DNA of 38,767 bases from Salisapilia sapeloensis (taxonomy: Eukaryota; Oomycota; Peronosporomycetes; Peronosporales; Salisapiliaceae), in contig JAADVB010000181.1 in NCBI GenBank assembly GCA_023334545.1, forward strand, positions 1 to 38,767, read 5' to 3'. The notes beneath the pieces are model-generated. The model did not search any database. It was not told the DNA's origin and saw only the letters and a program-made list of their open reading frames with translations. Below are positions 1 through 10,880 of the stretch, one piece after another; positions within the stretch are counted from its first letter, which is position 1, and each line of letters opens with the position of its first letter. Both the position numbers and the translations under genes were made by a program.

Positions 1-543
1 GACGGTGGCAACTGCTCTAAAGCGTACAAAGGCGGACGTGGTCAATATTGCTATGATTGGGTCGACAATCTAGGAACTAGTCGTCCATGCTGCTGTCCAA
101 CGGATGCGGTGTGCAAGCCTTCAACCGATGAATGCCTGTGCCCACACAACGGGAACCATTCGGCGAAATCCACTGATGGTAACGCTTTTTACGATTCCAA
201 AAGTGACGATGGTTTTGGCAGTATCGGCGATGAAAACGGTTTCTTCTACCGTGATTCTGATGACGACGATCGTTCTTTTGGCGTTTCTAAAGACTTAGAG
301 TATGGCTTAGTCGCGCTGGGCATATGTATAGTTATGATATCCTCGGCTATCTGTTTCTCGTGCTGTCGACGTCGGTCGGGCAACAGTAACAACGGACACC
401 CTTACGTTCGCCACGGCGGTCGCACGAGTACTGTTTACGGAGGTACTGGTGTCGTACAGCTTCGTATGATTGGCAACAATGGCAGAGGTGGTGGCGGAGA
501 TAAGCCTGGTGGTGGCGGAGGAAACTGTGATGGCAATCGTTAG
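1..543 (+). CDS. Cysteine-rich single-pass membrane protein, 3' end only
   Basis: The reading frame is open from the first base of the window, so the gene starts to the left. The visible part has a Cys-rich ectodomain (CCCPTDAVC, then CLCP), an acidic Asp/Ser/Gly stretch, one clear membrane helix (GLVALGICIVMISSAICFSCC) followed by a basic stop-transfer RRR, and a Gly-rich cytoplasmic tail of about 60 residues ending NCDGNR. This implies a type I surface protein with its C-terminus in the cytoplasm. I do not recognise the family. The GTG at 109 and ATG at 104 are not convincing starts, because the Cys-rich frame continues upstream of them. Confidence 0.6.
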   Translation, partial: DGGNCSKAYKGGRGQYCYDWVDNLGTSRPCCCPTDAVCKPSTDECLCPHNGNHSAKSTDGNAFYDSKSDDGFGSIGDENGFFYRDSDDDDRSFGVSKDLEYGLVALGICIVMISSAICFSCCRRRSGNSNNGHPYVRHGGRTSTVYGGTGVVQLRMIGNNGRGGGGDKPGGGGGNCDGNR

Positions 544-1046
544 TCTTGTAAAGCGATCGTATGCTATTGAAAACAATTAATGCAGCTAATAAAATGAACC
601 CAAGTAAGGCAGATAATAAGCTGTTGTCGATACTACAACTCCATCCAAGTACACTTTATTTTTTACTGGAAGCCTATTGCACGTTTCGTTTAGAAATCCG
701 ATCTGGGGAAAGCACTAGCCAAATAGGACCGACTACAACATTATTATAAACAACATTTCATTTATAAAGTTCGATATATCCACTAAAATTAACATTCAAG
801 ATTATTTATTACGATGGTAACTTCGCCTTCATGAAAATTTAGATGACTAGCACTGTAGTACGTTCCTTCCATCTTAAACAGCGACACATACAGCCTCCAT
901 GCTGCAACATGTGATAGTAGACTTGGCAATAAGGCTACGATCATCTTCCAAGAAATACATCTCTTTTATTGGCTTAAATCATCTAATTCTAGCGAATGAA
1001 ACACTTCAAATAGAGATCTAAGACAAGGAATTCACGAACAGGAATC
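544..1046. other. Intergenic spacer
   Basis: AT-rich spacer between the membrane-protein gene and NAE1. It should hold the 3' UTR of the first and the promoter of the second. A 62-codon open frame at 561-749 has no protein-like character. I see no RNA gene or repeat. Confidence 0.5.
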
Positions 1047-2757
1047 ATGAGTACCGACAAATACGATCGTCAACTACGTTTATGGGGCGCCGAAGGTCAG
1101 AAGCGACTTGCGAGCAGCCACGTCCTACTTCTGCATGCTAGTGCCGTTGGTGCCGAAACTTTGAAAAACCTGGTGCTTCCTGGTGTTAAGCAATTTACAA
1201 TTGTTGATGATCAATCAGTTTCCTACGCCGACGTCACGAATAACTTTTTCGTTGATGAAGATGATGTTGGCAATTATCGAGCAGAAGTCGTGACAAAGTT
1301 ACTGTTAGAAATGAATTCCGACGTCTCTGGAAATGCACGGGTCGCCGATCCTCGTGCGATAGTCCAGTCAGGTACATCAATGCGATTGTCTTATAGACAC
1401 GATCTATTAGAATCGGCAACTAATAAGCCATTTAATGCATAGAACCGGAGTACTTTGATCAATTTAACCTTATCATTGCTTCCCAAGTGGACGATGAAGC
1501 CACGACGCGTCAACTAGGTCGTCTATGCCTACAAAAAAACATTCCTCTCATCGTACATATCCTACGTCTCCCATTAATCTGATCCATTTCTAATTCTGAA
1601 CGCAATAGATGGTGAATGTCACGGGTTTTCTAGGCTACTACCGGCTTCAAGTCGCGCAACATGCCGTCTTAGACACGAAGCCAGATCCCCCGATCCAAGA
1701 ACTCCGCCTCTCTCGTCCGTTCCCAGCTCTAGAAGAATTTGCCAACTCTTTTAAACTGACAGAGCTCTCGACTATCGATCATGCTCACGTTCCTTTTGTC
1801 GTTTTACTACTCCAAGCAATTAGTAAGTGGAAGTCAAGTCATGACGGCCAACTGCCTTCCACCTTTGATACGAAAGCAGAGTTTCGACAGATGGTGAAAA
1901 GCATGGCATGGGGTCCAGAAGGACACGAAGTCAACTTCACTGAAGCCGTGGACAACGCTTTCAAAGCGTATGCTCCTCCGATCATCCCATCGGAAGTAGA
2001 GGACGTCCTGTCACGGGCGAAAAGCATGACCTTGACAGCTCAAACCGATGCTTTCTGGATCCTAGCAACTGCTGTAGCCACCTTTGTGGACCAAAACGAC
2101 GGTATGCTCCCTGTAACGGGCGTCGTACCGGATATGACAGCATCCACAGACGGATACATCGCGTTGCAGCGTGTGTACAAGATGAAAGCAGAGGAAGATG
2201 CGACCAAGGTGCATATCCTCTTGCTCGATCTATGTCAGCGACTATCGATACCATGTCATATTTCGATGGATGAAACGCGAGACTTTTGTAGTAACTGCTA
2301 TAACCTCGCGATCATTCAGACGCGGTCGATTGAAGAAGAGTTGGATTGTGTCGATCTAAGCGACTTTGACGAAGAAGATGAAGACTCGACGCAATCACCA
2401 CTCATCTGGTACCTCCTCTTACGTGCTGCATCGTCCTTTACAGAGCAATTCCAGCGAGATCCAGGCAGTTCAGAAGAAAGCGCGACACAAGAACAGCTAT
2501 GGCTAGTGGACAAAGCTCAGTCGATCGCGACGAACGGATCAGGTGCCGGTGCTTCGAAGCTGGCGACGTGGGTTACAAGAGCCCATGCGATGGAGGTCGT
2601 ACGCAGTTGTGAAGCTGAGCTACATACCGTCGCGAGTCTCATGGGTGGCGTGGCATCTCAAGAAGCGATTAAAGTAATCACTCGCCAATTCCTTCCGCTT
2701 GATCATACGTACGTCTTCAATGGTGTGAACGGAACAGCAGGTACGTACAAGTTATAA
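1047..2757 (+). CDS. NAE1: NEDD8-activating enzyme E1 regulatory subunit (APPBP1/ULA1)
   Basis: Non-catalytic half of the E1 that, with UBA3, adenylates NEDD8 for cullin neddylation. Three exons: 1047-1371, 1443-1552 and 1609-2757. The introns of 71 and 56 bp both have CTAAT-like branch sites, and their phases match, giving 527 residues (human about 534). The N-terminus has the family signature YDRQLRLWGAEGQKRL and a ThiF-type Rossmann segment (LKNLVLPGVKQFTIVD, then NNFF). The join at exon 2/3 restores IPLIMVNVTGFLGYYR, which aligns without gaps to the human IPLL...VGYMR segment. The C-terminus keeps the QEAIKVITRQFLPL and TYVFNGV blocks. No catalytic Cys is expected in this subunit. The gene is convergent with the SMYD5-like gene, only 77 bp between stop codons. 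Confidence 0.94.
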
Positions 2758-2834
2758 GGTTGGAGAGTAAAACGAAACAAAGGTTGCTTGTTGCTTTGGT
2801 CGTCGACAAGATGTCGGAATACATAGAAAAGAGA

Positions 2835-4554
2835 TCACGCGCATAATTCTTCCTGGCAACGAGGACAAGTGCACGTAAATTGGTACTCACGTAGACACTC
2901 GTGACGCTCATGCACGTTTTGATCGACATCAATGTACGAGATACATAGCTCATCTCCTTCCTACACATTGCTTTAGTAGGAGATACAGGATACTAGTACA
3001 CGATAGACATACCTTGATCGGTTGCACGGCAAAGACGTGGGCGGATCCGTCCTTGGTGTAAAGGACGGTGCAGTTCGGGTCACAGCTATGGTTCATCGTG
3101 CAGATACCGGAGAAGAGGGCGGTGCCTTCGACACCGACAAAGTCTTCGTCGTCGGCAGATGCGTCCTCTTCATCCGGTTCAACTTCTTCCGCCACGTGGT
3201 GGTGGGAAGCAGAAAAGTCTCGAAGGGCGTTTTTCACTCGCACCAGGACCGGCGGCATGCCTGCACTCTTCTTCTCAGTGTTTGCTGCTTCAGCTAGTGC
3301 CTCTGCAAGCGCGTGGAACGGATGGTCGATCTCCATACTAATGTTGTTCATCTCGAACATGCCGACGATTTGACTGAAGAAGTCGACGTTGAGCACTGGT
3401 GCACATGCCGATAAGACGTCAGCGGTCGTGAGTCCATTCAGCTCTTCATTCTTTTCCAATGTCGATAAACTTTCTTCCAGTCCAGCGCGTAGATGGCCAA
3501 ACGTTTGAGCTAGCAAGTCCTTGAATTTCGCCTGATACTCTTCTAATGTTTCACTATCATCCGCTTCCAAGTCGGCTTCTGATGTAATGACCTCCCACCA
3601 AGGCTGTTTACAGAACATGTCGACAGGTTCCTTTGCTCTTGACAAGTCTTGTGTCTGGATGAAGGAACTGAGGATACGACTGAGGACTTTCGCTGCTAGT
3701 TGAAAGATCTCATTCGTGATCATCGAATGATTGATAAAGTGACCCATGGCACTTGAGTTATCTTCCGATCGAGTGCAGAGGAGAGCATGATGCTCCTTGA
3801 AGGCTTTGTCCAGACACGTTTGGGAGCAGTATTGCGCATGACACTTGTGTGGGCAATCGACGCGTCCCTTTCCGAGCGTAAAGACACTAAAGTAGCTTTC
3901 TTCCGGTGTCTTCCCACCCTCCTTTTGAAGGTAGTCGATCGCGTTGTAAAAGTCCTGCTCGGTCGCGACGGACTCTGAGGTACTAGTCGACTGGACACGC
4001 TGCCAACAGTCACTCGTGTCGATCAAAGGCACAAAGCACTCGTCACAGCAGTCGACAAACTCCTATCATCAATAGAACCCGTTTAATGTAAATTCGAAAG
4101 ACTAGACACATGGCCAACGTCGAAGAAGAGCCATGGGATGGCATGCTACAATGCGACTTGTAGCGACAATTAGTTAATAAATTCGAAACGTACACGATTG
4201 TCTTCGTGCTGCATGGCAACGAATGGAGCTTCTGTCCAGATCGGAGATCCGGCAGCAAAGGTCGATCGAGCAAAGACGCCTTTGCCTTTGTCCTTGCCAG
4301 CATCCTCACAAGCGATTGGTGGTCCATGGAGCTTTCCATCAATCAGTTTTTTAAAGTACGCCTGAACGTTTGCGTCTGAAGCTTGCATTGAGCACAGTAG
4401 AAAGGGATATTCGTGCAGTAGATGGGCCAAATTTGGAAATGGAGTCTGCAGCCGCGCTTCCAGCTTAACGTTTTATGCATCTATCGCCACTGTCATTACC
4501 AGCCACGTTTACTATTCATACATCTAATAACTTTATTCTGAACTTAGTAGACAT
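2835..4554 (-). CDS. SET/MYND lysine methyltransferase, SMYD5-like
   Basis: Predicted protein-lysine N-methyltransferase (SET domain split by a MYND-type zinc segment). Exons, 5' to 3': tentative 4554-4522, 4445-4194, 4062-3013, 2960-2835; about 486 residues. Visible in order: SET-N (KGKGVFARSTFAAGSPIW), zinc-binding Cys pairs (CCDEC, then CPHKCHAQYCSQTC...H...C), a helical insert with GMFEMNNISMEI that recalls SMYD5, the SET core NHSCDPNC, GDELCISYI, and a post-SET CTCPRC. The last exon is essential because it supplies the catalytic Tyr region and post-SET Cys residues. The first small exon is the least certain part: if it is wrong, translation could start at ATG 4388. SMYD5 enzymes methylate histone or ribosomal substrates; the substrate here is unknown. 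Confidence 0.82.
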
Positions 4555-4798
4555 GAAGTGTATAGACTCAACATCGATATCTTCAGTGAATGGCAGATGT
4601 ACTTGTAGTGCGGACAAGATTTAAAATGGCTACACCGATCTTGGAATCTCATTGCGCGAATGTTTCGCGAGATGGTGCTGATGGATCGGATGGCGTCAGG
4701 CGTGAGCTTTCGTTGGTCGTGAAGGGTGGATGAGTTCACCGATTCGGAAGAGGCGCTTTCTACTTTTATATGAATTTAGAATCCCTACGCCAGTGCAT

Positions 4799-5616
4799 AT
4801 GAAGATTACAACTCTGAGTACATATCTGCTCATTCGATCTTCAAAGGCTGCCATTGGCGACATTGATCCAGCAGCTTGCTCCAAGTGCTCTGGACTCGAG
4901 TATTGCACGGCACTTAATGGAAAATGGCTATACGATCCGGTTATTGGGTACACAAGGTAAGATCTCTTGACAAACAATGCATTGCAGTCGAATCCATTGG
5001 GTGTGGGACCTACTTTGCGACACCACCGAGCGATGATGTGGAAAGATATGTACTTACTCTCTTTCTTTTTGTTTGGAACAGGCAGACAACGTCGCAGCTT
5101 GAAGGCCAGGGTGCGTGCCAAGATATAGATACAAAGACTTACATCTTGAGCCAGTTCGGGCCCGAGCATCACTTCGTAGACACTCCAGCGTGTCACGAGC
5201 TCGTCTGGAATTTCCATTGTCTCGCATGGACAGATGCAATCTTCCAGCGAGTATCTATGCGTACTTCGACACCTTGCGCTAGTAGCGGTGGGTCGAAGCC
5301 GTTACCACCCTGTCGCTCACTATGCGTCGAAGTGGCAGACAAATGTGTCTACCCGCATCTGTATAGAACCTACTTGGAAGAAGTTTGTGGTAACATACCT
5401 TGTGTCACTGAAGAGGAAGAGCTCAAGTCATCCAATACATCTGATCCAGTCTACCAGAAGCCGTGTGTGCCAGGTGAATGGGAGAAAGAGGTGAACTCGT
5501 CATTTTCGAGGTGTTCCATACGTGCCTACGAGATTCCGAAGTCGATTGCTGCAAATTTGAAGTGCACAAAAGTGTTGATTGCGATTGTATTTACAATCGT
5601 ATTTCTGTTAGTGTAG
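4799..5616 (+). CDS. Secreted Frizzled-like cysteine-rich domain protein with C-terminal anchor
   Basis: Two exons (to 4956, then 5082-5616) around a 125-bp GTAAGA...AACAG intron with matching phase; about 230 residues. The key signature is PLPPCRSLCVEVADKC, which closely matches the PPCRSLC...C block of Frizzled-type CRDs, preceded by CHELVWNFHC in the place of the family's CSPDLxFFLC. The C-terminus is a hydrophobic tail (VLIAIVFTIVFLLV) with nothing after it, consistent with a GPI-attachment signal or tail anchor. The N-terminus is uncertain: ATG 4799 gives a weak signal peptide, and an in-frame ATG at 4730 exists. Full seven-helix Frizzled receptors are excluded by length. Probably a cell-surface protein; ligand unknown. 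Confidence 0.62.
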
Positions 5617-5959
5617 TCAAGCTGAAGTAGTATAGGAGTATTGGACCGTTTGATTATCAATCGACGATACGATAGTTTCGTACAGCATTGTAGAGACCAC
5701 GAGTTGACCACATACTATCCAATTATTGAAATAAATACTGTCTTTACAGATCTACTCGGTGGTATATTTCTTTAAGGTTGTACATGCATGTGCAAGAATT
5801 GTGACGGACGATCGGAAAATGTATATTGTAGTAAAATTAGACTACTTTTTGCGTCGATTAGCTTCAAATGTCATTCGAAGTGCTTTGATCGCCCGGGTCA
5901 AAGGTGAAAATGCTCTACGTAGTGTTCAAATCTTTCGACGCTGGAGACTTGGTACCAAA
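5617..5959. other. Intergenic spacer between convergent genes
   Basis: Shared 3' region of the Frizzled-like gene (plus) and the giant Ser/Asp-rich gene (minus). AT-rich, with no coding or RNA signal that I can see. Confidence 0.5.
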
Positions 5960-8900
5960 CTAGGACTCGCCCAATGCAAGTTTCTCGATTTGGTTAAATG
6001 TCGCCTTGTCGATTCGCTTGAGACCAGCTCCGTCGACTTGCTGGTTCGATGCTTTTGGTTCTTCCCTAGCTTTTGGCTTTTCGGTAACTTCTGGTATTTC
6101 TCCAGGCTCTGGTTCCGCTTCACTCTCGTCGTCTGGCATCCTCCCGTTTGCATAATAAGCTGCCTTATCATATACAAATTTCCATTTCAAATCATCATCG
6201 CTGTCTTTAGATGGTGACGCGTCTACAACCGAATTGTAGTACACTTTGTAGTCGTACTGTAGCATTGCATCCTCCCAAATACCGGTATCAGATTGATCAT
6301 CCTGCACTGAGCTGGAGCTTTCTTCACTACCTTCTTCAGCAGATAAAGATCCATCCGACTCGCTGCTGTCATCTTGCGACAAATCTTCATCTGACGCACT
6401 CTCAGACTCTTCATGCGAAGAAGATTGGCTTTCTGAGTCAATCTTTGACCCTTTATCGGGATCGTAGTAAGCTTTTTCATCATACTGTAACTTCCAATCT
6501 TCAGACTCAAACGTGTCCACTTCGTCTCTCTCATCTGATGCATCGATGCCAGATCCTGATTGACCGGCTGAGGTAGATGATTCGGATTTTACTTGTGGAT
6601 TGTAATACGTCTTGTTATCATACTGAAGTTGCCAGTCATCAGGCATGTCAATCACTTGGTCAGTACTGTTAGATGACGATGGCCCTTGGGAGGAAGCAGA
6701 ATTAGAAATAGAAGACGATTCACTCGAGTCGCTTTGTGATGCAGAATGGTCGTCTGAAGAATCTGATTGGGATTTTACTTCTGGATTGTAGTACGTCTTG
6801 TTATCGTACTGAAGCTGCCATCCTCTAGGAATATCAATCTCTTGCTCATCACTCTCAGTAGCCGATGCTTTTTCATCAGATTTTGCTTCAGAGCTTGAAG
6901 ATGATTCACTCGAATCCCTTTCTGATGCAGATTGACTATCAGAGCTAGACGCCTCTGTACTTGCATCCAAACTTCGACTCTCAGAGCTAGAATCATCTTC
7001 AAATGAAGACTTGGATTCTATCTCCGGATTGTAGTATGTCTTATTATCGTATTGGAGTTGCCACCCTTTTGGGATCTCAATCTCCACTTCATCACTGTCA
7101 GATGATTCAGACGTCTCTGATAAAGCTGAGGACGGTGCTTCAGTCGATTGAGAATTCGAATCTGAAGCGGAGTCACTCGAATCACTTCCCGATGCCGATT
7201 GACCGTCAGAGTTAGTTGATCCCATACTTCCACTCATGTCCAGACTGTCCAAACTAGATTTACTTTCTGATGCTGACTCGGAGTCTAATTCGGGGTTATA
7301 ATATGCCTCTTCTTCATATTGAAGTCTCCAGTCGCCAGTGACACTAGGCTCTTCCTCTAGACTTTCAGAAGATGATTTGTTTCTATCATCATCATCCGAC
7401 GATGAATCATCATCTGATGAAGAATCGGAATCCGAAGATGAATCGTCATCCGACGAAGAATCGGAATCCGACGAAGAATCGGACGCGGATGAAGAATCAT
7501 CGCTGGACGAGTCCGACCCAGAGCTAGAGTCAGATTCACTGGATGAACCACTGTCCGACATAGATTGACTGTCGGATTCAATCGATCCCATACTGTCGCT
7601 TGCAGAATCTAGTCCCGAGTCTGATGCAGAGCTCAGCTCGGAGCTACCTGCTTCACCACCAAATGAGCCTGAAGACGAACCACTCTCGGATGACATGGAT
7701 TGCGAGCCAGATTTGGAACCCGAATCACCATCCGATGAGTCTGAGAGAGACATAGACATCGAATCAGATCCACTGTCGGAGGCACCCGACAGCGAAGTGG
7801 ACATTGATACAGATCCAGCTTCAGGATCTTGTGAACCTGACGCAGAGGTACTTTCGGACGACGTCGAGTCCGAATCAGACTTCGAATCTGAATCACTGTC
7901 TGAGGAGTCAGACTTGGAATCGGAACTGCTATCCAAGGAGTCTGACATAGAGGTAGACATGGAGCCAGATCCGGCATTCGACTCGAAGCTACCAGCTTCA
8001 GGCTCGTTTGAGTCTGAGGCTGAACCACTATCAGAATCTGTGGAACTCGAGTCAGACTTTGAATCCGAGTCGCTATCGGAAGAGTCGGGTGTAGAGGAAG
8101 ACTTGGAGTCAGATCCACTGTCAGAATCCATAGAGAGTGAGTCAGACCCACTGTCCTCCATCGATCCAGCTTCATCTTCACCACTACCACTGGATCCAGA
8201 GCTACTATCCGAGTCATCGTCTGAGCTGGAGCTGCTGTCCGACTCACTTTCAGATCGGTCGCTGCTTCCAGAATTATCATCTGACGTGGAAGAACCGGAG
8301 TTGGAGCCACTCGAATTTGAAGTGGATTGATCCGAATTGTCATCTGATGTCGTCGACTGTGATCGACTCTTGTCCTTTGAAGTATCTGACGACTTGGAAT
8401 CCGGTTTCGACCTGCTTGTATCTTTATCGTTATTGTCATCATTATTGCCTTCCTTCTGCTTCGCTCTCTCTTTCAACTCCTCCAGAACCTCCTCCATCTT
8501 CTTTTCATTCTCCAGTTGTTCCTCTAGTTCCTGCATTTGTTCCTGTTGCATTTCCATTTCTGCTTTCGGAGTACCCGTGTTTCCGCCGCCACCGCCGCCA
8601 CCGCCGCCACCACCAAATAAGCTTGAGAAGAACCCACCGATTGCATCAGAAATGCCCGAAGCAAGTTTTGAAAACGCATCAATTGCATCCAAGGCGAGTC
8701 CAACTCCTTGAATGAATAACTTGGCTCTACGTATAGGACCGACAAGCTCAAGGAGTGGACCGAGCGTCGATATAACGCCGCTAAGAGAACCGGCCATTGA
8801 GCTGAGTGAAGTTAATGAGCTTAGGCCGGTGCTAATACCGGATATACCTGAAGTAAGACCACCAAGCTTGGTCCCAAGACCACCCATGTTACCAAGGCCA

Positions 8901-10880
8901 CTCAGCACTCCTCCCAAGCCACCTGCGGCTCCACCCGCCCCTCCGGCAAATGCACCTGCCAAACCCCCGGCAGCGCCTCCTAAACCACCACCAGCACCTG
9001 TTAAACCACCGGCGGCGCCAATCGCGCCACCAGCAGCACCAATCGCAGCAGCAGCTCCACCACCACCGGTAATCGCCGCTGTCACGCCACCGATGCCTGC
9101 ACCAATTCCACCAGCGAGGGCTCCGATTGCGCCAAAGCCGGTGCCTACTCCGACAATACCGGCACCGATCAATGCAGCTGCATCTCCGGCGTCACCATCA
9201 TTGTCACCACCTTCACCGACCATGTCAACGGTTGGGAGTACGGCTTCACCCGCTTCTACCCCGCCTTCTCCATCTGCGTCAATTCCAGGTAGATCGATGG
9301 ACGTTTCCGGTGCGTCCGTAGTCGGGCTTGGTGGATCATCATCATCACCGCCGTCTACATCCGGAACTTCGACAGGGGTTTTATCTTCATCTGATTCACT
9401 CGGAAGACCCCCGATGATGCCTGCGATACCACCTCCCGATTCATCAATACCGCTACTTGCGCTACCCTGATTCGATTCCTTCGAGACAGGTTCTACAAAG
9501 CCAGGAATAATAGCTCCCGACCCACCACTATCACTGCCTCCAGTATTTCCACTCGAGTCGTCCGGAAAAATTTCTACACCAGCAGGCAGACCAGCTTCTG
9601 GCTCATCACTACCGTCGCTTCCGCGATTGCCACTTTGACTGTTCACCGGTCGTTGAGGCTGCTTTGAATCCTCCGATGGTGGTGCAGTTGTGGAACTCTC
9701 ATTAGCGTTTTGATTCGAACCACTAGAATCTACGCTGTCTACACTTGGCGATATGAAGCCAGGGACTGTACCACCGGACGGTTGTTCATTTGCTCTTGAA
9801 CTATCTCCAGCGTCCGCAGTCGAACCTGTATCTGGTGACATGGAGCCAGGCACAGTACCGCCCGATGGCTCTTGACCTTCTCCTGGAGAATCTGGAGCTG
9901 ATGGTATGAAGCCAGGAACAGTACCGCCCGATGGTTCGTCTTGATCTCCTGAAGCCCCTCCAGTATCTGGAGTCGCAGTCGGTACGTTCTGGAACACACC
10001 AGTCTGCATAATGTCAGTCGTCGACTGACCTGGTATGTTCTTGAACACACCAGATTCCTTCGTTTCACTCTCAGGCTGAGTCGATTCGCCAGAGCCATCC
10101 GCTTGATTTCCGAGTAGACGTGGAGGCGGAGTCGGTAAGTTTGTGAACTGAGATAAGTGTTCAGTTTGACTCGTAGGCTGCTCTGGTAAGTTTTTAAATT
10201 CCGATACGTGTTTAGTTTGACCTGCAGAAAGACCCGATGTCGTCGGCTGTGAAACTTGTGAGCTTTTGTCGGTAATATCTTGTTCACCCAAGAGATGTCT
10301 GTGCGAGACTTTTAATGTTTTCGCAGCTACTGTAGTTGCGAATCGCGTTTGAATCTCAAAATCACTGCTACGACTACCCTTATTCATCTTACTTGACGAT
10401 AATATTCGCTTTTTCTTCATCAATTGGTTATCGCTATCCACAACTTTCCGGAGAGTTTGCGTCCGGGTATTTCGTCTCAGGTCCGACAGTACCGCATCCG
10501 GATGGTAACTTTGCTGCGAATCGGACGACACGAATGCATGAACACTATAATAGTTTCGTTCCCTGGTAGTATCGCTTACACCTTCACTAGCCGATATTGC
10601 TTTAGCACTTGCATGAGGCGCTATTGCATGCTTTAAGACTCGTACATCTAGGATGAATTAAATAGAAATGATTACCGTTCCAGACGCCCTGCTGGTCCTT
10701 CGTATCGTGTACTGATACCTCATTATATCTAGCACTATCTCCTGACCATTGATCTGTTGCTGCTGCGTCCATATTGCGATTTGTACTCTTATGCAGATCT
10801 GAAAAACTCTTCGCATCAATTACGATCTGTACCGATTGTAAGAAGCTGAGTACGAGCAACTTTTGCAATATTTTATTCAT
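5960..10880 (-). CDS. Giant secreted Ser/Asp- and Gly/Ala-rich repeat protein
   Basis: Not a family I recognise. The start is ATG 10880 because it gives a clear signal peptide (MNKILQKLLVLSFLQSVQIV). A frame change near 10650 requires an intron ending CCTAG at 10648. The donor is either 10786 (139-bp intron, 1,593 residues) or 10675 (28-bp intron, 1,630 residues); both keep phase. Order of regions: Lys/Arg-rich head, (F)KN(L/I)P repeats, PSGGTVPGF repeats, Asp/Glu-rich linker, a long Gly/Ala-rich hydrophobic segment ending in a poly-Gly run, a Glu/Gln coiled coil (EMEMQQEQMQELEEQLENE), about 350 residues of Ser/Asp repeats, seven aromatic WxLQY...YYNP repeats, and a Pro/Glu/Lys tail ending LALGES. 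The composition suggests a matrix, wall or adhesive protein that is highly phosphorylated or glycosylated; this is inference only. Confidence 0.75.
6147..7335 (-). repeat. Seven aromatic repeats W-x-L-Q-Y-x-x-K-x-Y-Y-N-P
   Basis: Within the giant protein, seven copies of a roughly 19-residue module such as GWQLQYDNKTYYNPE are separated by 25-80 residues of Ser/Asp-rich linker. Approximate nucleotide positions are 7281-7335, 7015-7070, 6766-6827, 6586-6640, 6456-6504, 6231-6273 and 6147-6190. The middle three are nearly identical (LQYDNKTYYNP) and the outer ones are diverged, the last reduced to KWKFVYDKAAYYA. The IP-x-GW start and the YY spacing recall the first half of a WW domain, but the second Trp and the Pro-binding end are missing. 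Confidence 0.8.
7340..8420 (-). repeat. Ser/Asp-rich coding minisatellite
   Basis: Long run of Ser-Asp-Ser, Ser-Ser-Asp-Asp and Ser-Glu codons in the giant gene, most regular at about 7383-7500, where near-identical units of about 30 bp encode DSSSDDDSSSDSDSSSD-type sequence. Longer irregular repeats of about 150-200 bp ending in Pro-Glu-Ala-Gly-Ser occupy 7640-8180. This composition is typical of heavily phosphorylatable acidic matrix proteins. Confidence 0.8.
8583..9210 (-). repeat. Gly/Ala-rich hydrophobic coding repeat with poly-Gly run
   Basis: Encodes a stretch of about 200 residues rich in Gly, Ala, Leu and Ile (for example GAIGALAGGIGAGIGGVTAA), ending in an uninterrupted Gly run of about 11 residues encoded by GGT/GGC codons at 8583-8612. 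The antisense strand is also open and would encode Pro/Ala-rich protein, which I treat as a composition effect. Confidence 0.75.
9495..9940 (-). repeat. PSGGTVPGF(I/M) coding repeats
   Basis: Three clear copies of PSGGTVPG(F/S)(I/M) at about 9757-9785, 9842-9873 and 9906-9938, and a weaker copy (GAIIPGFVEP) near 9495-9520, spaced by Ser/Asp/Gly linker. A second short repeat, (E/V)F(K/Q)N(L/I/V)P, occurs upstream in the protein at about 9979-10200. Confidence 0.7.

Noticed and set aside
561-749. Short plus-strand open frame after the first gene
   Set aside because: AT-rich, no domain or signal, most likely 3' UTR.
4696-5217. Minus-strand 173-codon open frame over the Frizzled-like gene
   Set aside because: No family features, and it overlaps the Cys-patterned plus-strand exons; the 5' part is intron antisense.
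7695-8330. Plus-strand 211-codon acidic open frame
   Set aside because: Same effect: (GA-x-TC-x) repeats are nearly self-complementary, so both strands read as Ser/Asp/Glu.
8712-9470. Plus-strand 252-codon Pro/Ala-rich open frame antisense to the giant gene
   Set aside because: It mirrors the Gly/Ala codons (GGN/GCN) of the minus-strand gene; no start context, signal or independent composition.
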